This document shows positions 42,312 to 50,304 of a stretch of DNA of 64,000 nucleotides, one piece after another; position 1 is the stretch's first letter, and the number at the start of each line of letters is the position of its first letter. This DNA comes from Monocercomonoides exilis. Taxonomy: Eukaryota; Preaxostyla; Oxymonadida; Polymastigidae. The stretch covers positions 460,288 through 524,287 of the forward strand of contig LSRY02000057.1 of the NCBI GenBank assembly GCA_001643675.2. Direction: 5' to 3'. The translations under genes were made by a program, and so were the position numbers. Under the pieces are notes generated by a model. It was not told the DNA's origin. It did not search any database and saw nothing but the letters and a program-made list of their open reading frames with translations.

Positions 42312-42872
42312 ACATTCAAAGGATTCAAAGATTGTTTTGCGAAATATTTTATTTTATTGAAGAAATGTTTTATCGAATGAACAGCACGTTTCCATGAAGC
42401 ATTTTTGTTTTCAACGAAAAATCAAAGTTAAGCTGTTTTTATTGCAACAAAAATCAAACTGTTGATGAAGAGTTCTTTTTAATTTTTTTTTCAAAAGAAA
42501 TTATCCATTTTATTTGAAATGTTTTAACTTTTATTTGTCTTCATTTAATGATTTTTTGTTTGTAGCCCATGAACTTACAAGTTGATTAATTTTTACATTT
42601 ATGTTTTGTTCTCTGTTTATTGAAATGCATTCCGTTTTATTGTAAATTTATATGTATTGATGAAAACACTCCTTTCAATTGTTATTTGATTTCATAACTT
42701 CACATCAAAAGAAATTATTATTTTTAGAACAAATTTCTATATTTTTTCTTAAATTTTGCTAATTTGACATGAAAGTGAAAATAAAATAATATATAATAAA
42801 AAAACAAAATAACCAACAAAAACTGAGAATTCACAGCAACTTATCTCAGATAGCATTCAACTCCTCGTCAGT
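42312..42872. other. AT-rich spacer, nothing recognised
   Basis: 3' flank of the unknown gene. Very AT-rich, with no open frame of note and no repeats that I could match elsewhere. Confidence 0.7.
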
Positions 42873-43355
42873 TCACCCTGAAACGAAGCCATGGATCATA
42901 TTCTCAATGACATCTTCGCAAACAGTCCTGAAATTGAATCCATTTGGCTGCTTCAGAAGTGTCCTTGTTGCTCCTCCTCTCTCCTGCACTTTCGCCCTTT
43001 CAACATCTCCTTCTCTTTCTGCTCCGCTCACAAACATCTGCTGAGACTCTGGCAGCGCTGGTAGCTTTGCAAAGACAAACTCGCTCACTTTCATCGGCTT
43101 CAGCGGCAGCGCATGCGAAGAAGACAGCGCAGCAAACTGGCAGGGTTTCTTTAATGAGAGGCATTCGTGTGCCTACTGAAGGAAAGGATATGTTCCTGTC
43201 AGCTCTTTCATCATCTCCTCCAAAAGCTCCTCTGACGCTGTCCGGAACAGACTCAGTTGCTCAGCGTGACCTTCTTTCAGACAGGTCAAGAAAGGAAGCT
43301 GAGACAGTTGTGATGCGTGTGTTTGGTTTGATGTGACGGCTGTGGAATAGGAAGA
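42873..43355 (-). pseudogene. Fragment of an unidentified protein gene with an in-frame stop
   Basis: Read on the minus strand, one frame runs for about 160 codons and looks like a helical protein (LFRTASEELLEEMMKELTG, then SLKKPCQFAALSSSH and FRTVCEDVIENMIHG) but is interrupted by TAG at 43175-43173. The same frame continues on both sides of the stop, so this is better explained by decay than by an intron. The piece is GC-richer than its surroundings. Family unknown. Confidence 0.4.
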
Positions 43356-43555
43356 TGATAAAGCAGAAACAGAAGAAAGCTATTTAATTTCCGTTTGCAC
43401 TGAGCGGCGGCTGAAACAGAAATACCTACAAAAGGGAAGGAGCCCAGTGCAGTATGAAAACCGGATAGCCGAGCTGCTTTTGAATGACACTCTCAAAAAT
43501 ATCTTCTGGTCTGGCTCTCTGATTCGCAAGAGCGCGAATCCACAAACGCAGGGAA

Positions 43556-43625
43556 CATGTTCACTCCTCCATAATGAGTATAAATCATGATTTATGAGTG
43601 GTTTCAGATCAAACTTCGCCAATAC
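43556..43625 (-). repeat. Left terminal inverted sequence of the DIRS-like element
   Basis: The reverse complement carries GGCGAAGTTTGATCTGAAAC, then CACTCATAAATCATGATTTA and ACTCATTATGGAGGAGTG. It resembles the right end at 49724-49790 with gaps and includes a perfect AT palindrome, ATAAATCATGATTTAT. Confidence 0.5.
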
Positions 43626-43635
43626 TCACATTTCC

Positions 43636-43675
43636 TGAGATATCATTGTCCGCATCAGAAATGGAACAATAACCT
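43636..43675 (-). pseudogene. Possible isolated exon remnant on the minus strand
   Basis: A short stretch reading VIVPFLMRTMISQEM is bounded by an acceptor-like TTACAG and a donor-like GTGAGT. It may be another exon of the broken gene to the left, separated from it by the left terminal sequence of the DIRS-like element. The evidence is only splice signals and composition. Confidence 0.25.
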
Positions 43676-44318
43676 GTAAGATTATCAAATAGAAACAGCG
43701 AGTGAAAGAAATATGATCTTGTACACAGACTGATGAGAGTGGAAAATATGGATGATTATTATTGAAATCATATCTTTTTTCGGGGTTCTTATTTTTCAAA
43801 GATTGTTAGTTTTTTGAAAGAAAATTTAAATTCAAAAGAGAAAAAGCTTGATAATTGTTTTTTAAAACAACAAATGGTTTTTCCGTATCAAAGATCAAAA
43901 TGCATTCAATAAGCCTTTTCTCTTTTCAAATTGTTTTACAGATATTCAAAAAATATTTTTGCACCGAAATTTTTGAATGAAAAAATATGATTTTAAAAAA
44001 TAATCACACATATTTTGGAGGAATTCTCTCGGAGCCGAATGAAGTCAATGCGGACCGAAGTTTCAGATATGATACAGATGAAAAAGGAGAAGAGAGAGCT
44101 ACAAAGGAGAAGATCCCGGCTGAGATCGAGCGACAAGATGTCTTTAACAAATTTTCAGAAAATGATCGAGATGAAAAAGCAAGGACCTTTCGAGAGATCC
44201 TTGTGCAAATAGCGAGATGAAGATATTGGAGGATAAAGATGACAGCGACTGGGATTCCGAAGAACAAGAATTTTAGGAAGAATATGAAAACTCACAAAAA
44301 TTTTTTGGTATTTTTCAA

Positions 44319-45008
44319 ATGCAATGGATGACACACCGGAGACAAGCAGGTGAGCTGAAAAGATTCATGGATTTTTGCAAAGCTGGTTCTATAAGAATGG
44401 ACGAGGATTTCTTAAACACCTATATCCCAGTGACCGAAAAGAATTTTTTCACGGGACATGCAGATGCAAGAAGGAATGCTTTAGCCAGCGCAGCAATCAC
44501 AGCAAAGGGCAGAAAATATTGACCAGAAGCGAGTCGAGCAATCGAGCTCCTCCAGCCGGCCCTTGAATCGGGCTTCGAAGCAGCCAAAGCAATTGCATCA
44601 CAAACATTGAAGGAATTGGAGAAGGCGCACCTCATGGAAGAGGAGAAGGAACGACTGAGAAGATTGTTTTGCGGCTATGCACTTATCGCAGACGGTGTCA
44701 GCAGAATTAACCTACTAAAGGTTATACACCAATCGGGTTGGGAAAGCGCGAAAGGCGTTTTAGAAGGAGGAATGTCCAAGAAGGTTCCGGATAACCTGAA
44801 GAAGCTGGTGGAGAGTACTAGCTTTTTTCAAGCAGAGGGAGATGCAGTAGGATACGGTGCACTTCCAGACTCCACAACAGGTTTCGGGCACACAACAGCC
44901 AGAGGTGGACTTACGAGAAGATACAGTTCGGGAAGGAGCACCCAAGGATTTGTATACAGACAGCTCCAGAGAAGGGGATACGGCAGGAGCTTCACGGACT
45001 TCAAGTGA
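44319..45008 (+). pseudogene. gag-like ORF1 of the DIRS-like element, with in-frame TGA
   Basis: One frame runs from the ATG at 44319 to TGA at 45006-45008 but is broken by TGA at 44520-44522. Both halves are similar in style: helical, charged, with NALASAAITAKGRKY before the stop and ALESGFEAAKAIASQTLKEL just after it, then a Gly/Arg/Ser-rich end. Position just before the RT ORF and the basic C-terminus fit a nucleocapsid-like protein. The 44000-44318 stretch may hold more of its N-terminus in other frames. The end overlaps the RT ORF start by four bases (GTGA). Confidence 0.55.
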
Positions 45009-47575
45009 AAGAAGAGAACGCCACAGTTCCAGGCCCAGTTCCTCCCAACAATCATGGGAAAGACAGTCCCCATTACGGGACCATTGCCACCAGCTCCCCC
45101 AAGGACCCAAGGAGAGACATCTATGGAATCAACAATTGGAGCCAACAAATGGTCGCGAGAGTAGAGAGAGGAGAGAGAGCCGTTCTTTGCAGCGAGACAG
45201 AGAGAAAAGAGAGAGGGTCAGGCTCCAGCGAAATAACTAAACGAAAAGAAACCGCAGCTCATTGCGAGATAAAAATGAAAAAGGAAAACTTGAAACAGCA
45301 GGAGATTATCAGAGATGGTGTGATTATGTTTGATCACGAGAAGAAAAGAGAACAAGAAACTTCAAAAGATCACGAGATCGGAATATGGATAGAGAGTACA
45401 AAAGGAGACTTCGTATATTCCCTCAGGACAAGACAGAAGAACGATCGGAGATCCCAGAAGGAGAAAGAGAAGGGAGTCTGGAGAGCTTCTGGGACTGTAA
45501 TCGAGTCCCCAATTGGGAGCGCCCTTGAAGTGAGCTCGAAGACAGTTATTGCAGATATTCTCGAAGGAGAAGAGAATACACAGATGCAATATGGCCACAA
45601 GACTCCAGAAGTGAAGTGGAGTGTAGTGATTGGACCACTGAGGGAGCTACTTCCTTTGAGACTAGTGAACAGGCTGAGCGAGTGGAAGAAGATTGGGGGA
45701 GACAAACCAGTGAGCTGTGGAATAAGAGCTCGATGGAAATGTCCCCAGTCCATAATCTCATTCGAGAAGAGAAAACACAAACAGGAGTTTTCGAGGAAGA
45801 CAGAAATGAAGAAAAATTATTTATCCCTTTTGGAGGAGGAATTGAAGGAAGGAGTGGTGAAGCCCATACAGGAATCGGAGGTGAAGTGGTTCAACCCGAC
45901 ATTTATGGTCCGGAAGAAGAACGGAAAGTGGAGAAAGATCCTGGATTGCAGAGCTCTAAACGAGGAGGTTCAGGGAAAGCATTTCAAAATGGATTCCCAG
46001 GAGACAGTTGTGGAACTCCTGGAGGAAAACGATTGGATGATCACTCTCGACATATCGAGTGCATACCAGCACGTCAAACTGGACGAACAATTCAGTCCCT
46101 ATCTGTGCTTCAGCTTTCAGAATCAGTGTTACACTTACGTGGGGATGCCATTTGGGGCAAAGGATGCGCCCAGAGTTTTCACGAAGACAATGAGACGGGC
46201 GGCGTCATATATCAGAGAACAGTGGAAGGAAAAGCTTGTATTATATCTGGACGACATTCTCCTCATGCATCCAGACAGGGATGCGTTAAGATCGATCTCA
46301 CAGGAGATAGCCCAGTTCCTGAGGAGTCCGGGATGGATTCTGTCGGAAGAGAAATTGAAGTTGGAACCCACAAGGAATGTGGAGTTTCTGGGATGGTTGT
46401 GGAACTCAGAGAAGATAAAAGAGACACTCCAAGAAAGGAAGAGAGTGCTGCTCTTGGAGGATGTGCGAACCTGGATAGCACTGGCAAAGGAAATGAAGAG
46501 TCTAAAGACGAGGGATCTAGCAGCACTCCTCAGGAGGCTGAATTTTGTGAGGCTGAAGCACCCACCAGCGAGTTTGTGGATGAAGCGCATGCAATACATA
46601 CTGAGGCAGGCAATAGCCCGCGGAGGCTGGAAGGGAATCGTGATAGTCAACCCAATGATTCTGGGAGAATTAACACATTGGAGAAAGACCCTACAAGAAA
46701 ACAGACCAAGGAGTCTGAAAAGAAGGAACAGACCAGCAGAATTAACAACGGATGAGTCAGTGCTGATATGGGGCGCAGTGTTAACAATACCGAGAGAGAA
46801 CAAAGAGGAGAAGATATATGTCCACAGGAGTTGGAGCCTCCAGGAGAGTGCGTTAGCGATAAACGAAAAGGAGTCCAGAGCAGTGTTGAGGACTTTAGAA
46901 AGGAAGGGAGCATGGCTGCAACAACAGAAGATAGACCATATTCGTCTGAGGACAGACAACATGTCCACGAGATGGACGATACAGAAGAAGAGGGGAGCGC
47001 CATCGCTCATTCCAACACTGAGAGCATTGGAGAAGAAACTGAACAGCCTGGACATAACATTACAGACGGAACATCTCCCGGGAGAACAGCACACGGAAGC
47101 AGATGCACTCAGCCGGATGGCGAAAAAGCCGGACTATGCACTGAGGGGGGAGAAAGTCGCAGAGATATTACAGATAATCGCACCGAGAATACTAGATACA
47201 ATTTTAGAACAGATTGCGCCGGTGCCCTGCGGAAGTACTTGGAGACTATCCTCCGTGAGAAGGAAGAGAGAGAAAGGAACACCAGAAGACGACATAGTGC
47301 TAGTCCACCCGTTCCTGAGAAACATTGGACGAGTGATGAAAGAGAAGATGAACGAAGCTCAGAGGAATCTGACGATTCTGATTCTGCCAGCCTGGCGGGG
47401 GCAGACCTGTACCCCGCTACTGCAGCATGGGCATTCGATAAAGACCCTGGGGACCTTTCAGGAGTGCATGATACCGGGAGCGAAGATGAGAAGGGAATGC
47501 TGGAAGCTACCCCCAGGAGAGGTGATATCCATCACACTGGAGAAGAGAATATACAAGGAAGAGACCTCTTCTTAA
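45005..47575 (+). CDS. Reverse transcriptase-RNase H of the DIRS-like element (856 codons)
   Basis: The open frame begins with GTG at 45005, overlapping the gag-like stop. The N-terminal 260 residues are basic and low in complexity. The RT core follows: VRKKNGKWRKILDCRALN, DWMITLDISSAYQHVKLD, FGAKDAPRVFTKTM and the catalytic YLDD at about 46243, then VEFLGWLWNS. RNase H motifs come next: ELTTDESVLIWGAVL, ESRAVLRTL, LRTDNMSTRW and EADALSRM. The C-terminal LTILILPAWRGQTCTPLL resembles the linker region before the recombinase in DIRS/Ngaro elements. No stop lies within the domain, so this part is intact. Confidence 0.85.
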   Translation: MKEENATVPGPVPPNNHGKDSPHYGTIATSSPKDPRRDIYGINNWSQQMVARVERGERAVLCSETERKERGSGSSEITKRKETAAHCEIKMKKENLKQQEIIRDGVIMFDHEKKREQETSKDHEIGIWIESTKGDFVYSLRTRQKNDRRSQKEKEKGVWRASGTVIESPIGSALEVSSKTVIADILEGEENTQMQYGHKTPEVKWSVVIGPLRELLPLRLVNRLSEWKKIGGDKPVSCGIRARWKCPQSIISFEKRKHKQEFSRKTEMKKNYLSLLEEELKEGVVKPIQESEVKWFNPTFMVRKKNGKWRKILDCRALNEEVQGKHFKMDSQETVVELLEENDWMITLDISSAYQHVKLDEQFSPYLCFSFQNQCYTYVGMPFGAKDAPRVFTKTMRRAASYIREQWKEKLVLYLDDILLMHPDRDALRSISQEIAQFLRSPGWILSEEKLKLEPTRNVEFLGWLWNSEKIKETLQERKRVLLLEDVRTWIALAKEMKSLKTRDLAALLRRLNFVRLKHPPASLWMKRMQYILRQAIARGGWKGIVIVNPMILGELTHWRKTLQENRPRSLKRRNRPAELTTDESVLIWGAVLTIPRENKEEKIYVHRSWSLQESALAINEKESRAVLRTLERKGAWLQQQKIDHIRLRTDNMSTRWTIQKKRGAPSLIPTLRALEKKLNSLDITLQTEHLPGEQHTEADALSRMAKKPDYALRGEKVAEILQIIAPRILDTILEQIAPVPCGSTWRLSSVRRKREKGTPEDDIVLVHPFLRNIGRVMKEKMNEAQRNLTILILPAWRGQTCTPLLQHGHSIKTLGTFQECMIPGAKMRRECWKLPPGEVISITLEKRIYKEETSS

Positions 47576-47739
47576 CATGGGGAGAATAGGTGGGAGCTAA
47601 GGAAATAGCAGCAGCAATACTAAAGAAGCAAAAGAACGAAAGGGATACGAAGAGAACGCTGAGAAAAATTTAAACAATTTTTGGATTGAGAAAGAATGGA
47701 TGAAACAGAAACCTTATTGAGAAAGATGCAAAATGGATT

Positions 47740-48472
47740 ATGGCAGAATTCAATGAAACGCTTTCAAATACTAATCTGTCTTGTGGAGCGATTCATCAGA
47801 CAGTTCGGAAAGTTCTTGATTCTATTAACCTATTTAGAGAGACTAAGATTGATGTGAAAGACATCGAAATATTTCTTAAGACTTGTGTGGGAGATAAGTC
47901 GAGAAAGGGCAAACGGTGCAAGACGATGTGGGATCTCACAATTATCATTAAATGGGCAGAAGCCACCCACGATATGACAGATCCACAAATCCTCCAGAGG
48001 AGAGCTCTCATCCTCACCATGATTTTTGTAGCGTTAAGGCCAGCAGAGCTGGAAAGAATGAGAAGAGAGACAACGACATTTAAAGATAACTCGGTCCATA
48101 CACAAGTACGAACCAAGACGTCGGGAGGTGAGATTATCAAAGTTATAATACGGAAACACCCCAACCCACGTATCGATGCAGTGTGGGCGCTGCATTGTTG
48201 GATGGACTATGTGAAGACGACCCTTAAGTACGAATATGTGTGGTTTAATATCAGCGAGAGACAACCTGCAAAATTGCAGAGGATCAAAGAAGAATTAGTG
48301 GCTATTCTGAGAAAGAACGGAATACCCGACTCATTTCCGCATTCTCGATAAGACACGCTGTGATAACACACATGGCAAGACAACAAGATGCAGATTGGAA
48401 AGCAATCAATGTGTACGCGAGATGGGCACCAGGTTCTAGAGAAGCCCAAATACATAACACCGTGTAACCGGT
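47740..48472 (+). pseudogene. Tyrosine recombinase of the DIRS-like element, with frame change
   Basis: The frame from 47740 reads as the recombinase core, with the first catalytic Arg in VALRPAELERMR. It reaches TAA at 48349-48351, but the remainder of the catalytic domain continues in another frame: FSIRHAVITHMARQQ (the HxxR-type box) and AINVYARWAPGS with the expected Tyr, ending TAA near 48470. The switch must occur around 48320-48340. Recombinases of this type circularise and insert DIRS cDNA. A broken frame suggests an inactive copy, though a programmed shift cannot be excluded. Confidence 0.68.
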
Positions 48473-49054
48473 TCAAGACACGAGATAGATTTTGGAGACA
48501 ATCGGTGGATCAGTACTCCAGATGGGAGAAGATTATAAGACAGATAAGAGCGGAGACACGAAGGAAGGGACACTGGAGATAGCAGATGCAGATATGAAAG
48601 ATCGCACAGAGGAATTACACAAAGCGAGATCTGAGATATGGAAGAAGCTTACGAGAAAGCGATCAAGAGGAAGAAAGAAGCTGCCAATGGAGAAGTGAGA
48701 AGAGGTGAAATGGCTCAGTCACGAAGCTCAACACCCGGACAACCGAGTTACCAGAAGGCACCCTCCACTATCCCCAATAATATTAGTGAGCTGATGGGAG
48801 AGAAGGATTCAACTCCGCTGAAGAAGAGAGAAAGGATCGGAGGAAGCGCAGTGGAAGAAGCATAGGACAGATAGGTGATAACAAGGAGGAGGCAAGGGCC
48901 AGATCGATGTCTCCTCAAAGATATCCCAAGAGGGAGCGGATGTAGAGCAGGAGGTCCGCACCATCACCCACACGGTCTCAACTCATCCGCCGCGCTAGAG
49001 TGTGCTAGGAAAGTGGTTTTTGATCACACATACAGAGATAAAAGGGATTTCGAG
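48473..49054 (+). other. 3' untranslated part of the DIRS-like element
   Basis: Purine-rich sequence with short open frames (charged Lys/Glu/Arg residues, for example AEELHKARSEIWKKL-like stretches near 48600) but no recognised domain. It probably belongs to the element, because its composition matches the coding part and changes only after about 49260. Confidence 0.4.
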
Positions 49055-49158
49055 ACTCATTATTGAGGAGCAAACCTGCTCCTTGCATTCGTTTATTCGC
49101 CCTATTGCGTATCAATAGAACGCAGTGAGACAGGTTTGCTCCGAGAAAATACGAATGC
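49055..49158. repeat. Internal copies of the element's terminal motif in direct and inverted orientation
   Basis: 49067-49078 (GGAGCAAACCTG) is a perfect reverse complement of 49131-49142, and 49085-49092 (GCATTCGT) of 49151-49158. The first block also resembles the right end at 49762-49802 in direct orientation (ACTCATTATT, GGAGCAAA, CCTG, GCATTCG). A CTATTG...CAATAG stem lies between them. This layout is like the internal complementary region of DIRS elements. Confidence 0.6.
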
Positions 49159-49211
49159 GGATGGAGAGACGATAGGTGGCTGGGTACGAAAATGAGAAAC
49201 ATATTGTCAGG

Positions 49212-49230
49212 AAGATGAAGAGAAAAAAGG
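49212..49230 (+). repeat. Complementary block paired with 49688-49706
   Basis: GAAAAAAGGGCGAGATA is an exact reverse complement of the sequence at 49689-49705. The pair brackets the hairpin cluster and the AT-rich stretches on either side of it. Confidence 0.6.
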
Positions 49231-49404
49231 GCGAGATATGGAAAGAGAGAACTGGAGATCAAACGCCCGAAGTGATTAGTGTACGTCTAGAATCTGGAAA
49301 TGTACAAATAGAATGAATAAACAGTTTTAATCAAAAGCTTTCTCATCAATACGATATCGATTGTTTTTTACACAAAAGAGTCAGATCTGTCCAAACAGTG
49401 CGCG

Positions 49405-49612
49405 ATGACAGGGTTTGCTCTGCTGGACCAACATAAGAGCGGGAGGCAAAGCGTATCACACGCAGTTTTCTTTTCCACGCCTCGCGAAAGCGAGAGTGGT
49501 TTTTCTTTCTGCTCCAAGAATACTCGCCTCACCGGATCCCTGCACGGCCTGCAGGTGAGAGCTCCGAGGGGCAATGTCCCCTGCCCTCTGGTCTTCGTGA
49601 CCACGGAGAAAA
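49405..49612 (+). ncRNA. Candidate structured RNA (GC-rich hairpin cluster), function unknown
   Basis: A GC-rich island in AT-rich DNA with successive short perfect stems: GCTCT/AGAGC (49417/49436), GCGT/ACGC (49451/49460), CTCGC-GAAA-GCGAG with a GNRA loop (49481-49494), CTCACC/GGTGAG (49528/49554), and a closing stem CTCCG/CGGAG (49562/49604) that encloses GGGG-CCCC and TGGTC/GACCA hairpins as a three-way junction. Strand is unknown; plus is shown for reading. I could not match it to tRNA, 5S, U RNA, SRP or RNase P landmarks. It may be a structured end of the DIRS-like element or a separate RNA gene. Confidence 0.3.
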
Positions 49613-49723
49613 GGCGAAGAAGGTGGTGAAGTGAAGCGGACAATGCATTATTTTATGAAATAATTTTTAATGTTATTGTTTTGATTTTTATCTCGCCCTT
49701 TTTTCCACGTAATTTGGGATAGG

Positions 49724-49790
49724 GCGAAGCTTTTCACTCAAACCACTCATAATTTAAGATCAAACTCATTATTTCGGAGCAAATCCTGTC
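49724..49790 (+). repeat. Right terminal sequence of the DIRS-like element
   Basis: Carries GGGCGAAG, AAACCACTCATAATTTAAG and ACTCATTATTTCGGAGCAAA. It is the inverted partner of 43556-43625 and is also similar in direct orientation to 49055-49092. Sequence after about 49805 returns to ordinary AT-rich spacer. Confidence 0.5.
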
Positions 49791-50304
49791 TCTATGCATT
49801 CGATCTGAATAAAAATAAGTTTTATGAATAAAAGTTGAATTGTATCGTTTTCTGAAAATAGAAAAATTCATCAGAAGCCATAATGTCAAAAACAAAAATA
49901 ATTTTTTGTTTCAAAAATTCAACAAAATCTCGATATCTTGCATATAACCAGATGCGTTATACACCGATAAATAATTGTCTTTATAATTGAAATTTTATTT
50001 TTGAAATTCATCGAGCAATTCGAATTTTCATAAAATAGTTTGGGTTTTAAAAAAGTGTCAGTTTAGTTGAAACCCAATGAAACGTTTTTTAATGATGAAT
50101 ATGAAATTAATTCCGAAATCTTATTCATTTCATAACTGACAATACATCAATAACTTTTTCAAACATTAAATATAAAATTCATCTCTTTGAATTAATTGAA
50201 ATTGAACATGTGAAACAAAGAAATTTCACATAATTTGTTTTGGATGGATAAAAATTCAAGAATATTGATGGATCAAAACCCAAACTTAGTGTTTATTTCA
50301 ATAT
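49791..50304. other. AT-rich spacer upstream of the beta-helix gene
   Basis: No gene or recognised repeat. It probably holds the promoter of the plus-strand gene that starts at 50305. Confidence 0.65.

Larger units (their letters stand above)
43556..49790 (+). mobile_element. DIRS-like tyrosine-recombinase retrotransposon, decayed
   Basis: Gene order gag-like, RT-RNase H, tyrosine recombinase on the plus strand is that of DIRS-type elements, which integrate with a recombinase instead of an integrase and lack LTRs. The outer limits are set by related sequences in inverted orientation: the reverse complement of 43556-43625 resembles 49724-49790, sharing GGCGAAG, AAACCACTCATAA and ACTCATTAT..GGAG. 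Inside are an in-frame stop in the gag-like frame and a frame change in the recombinase, so this copy looks inactive. Its GC content and purine-rich plus strand contrast with the AT-rich flanks. The termini are less certain than the coding assignment. Confidence 0.72.

Noticed and set aside
43173-43175. Evidence for TAG read as Gln (code change known in some oxymonads)
   Set aside because: Only this one in-frame TAG was found, in a decayed fragment; TAG ends the small Cys peptide and TAA ends SERF, cyclin and AGTRAP-like genes, so the standard code is used.
45616-46755. 379-codon frame overlapping the RT domain
   Set aside because: The RT and RNase H motifs are all in the other frame; this one is Glu/Gly-rich and results from the purine bias of the plus strand.
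49405-49629. 74-codon and 91-codon frames over the hairpin cluster as protein genes
   Set aside because: No domain, no splice context, and the sequence is dominated by perfect stems, which fits structured nucleic acid better than coding.
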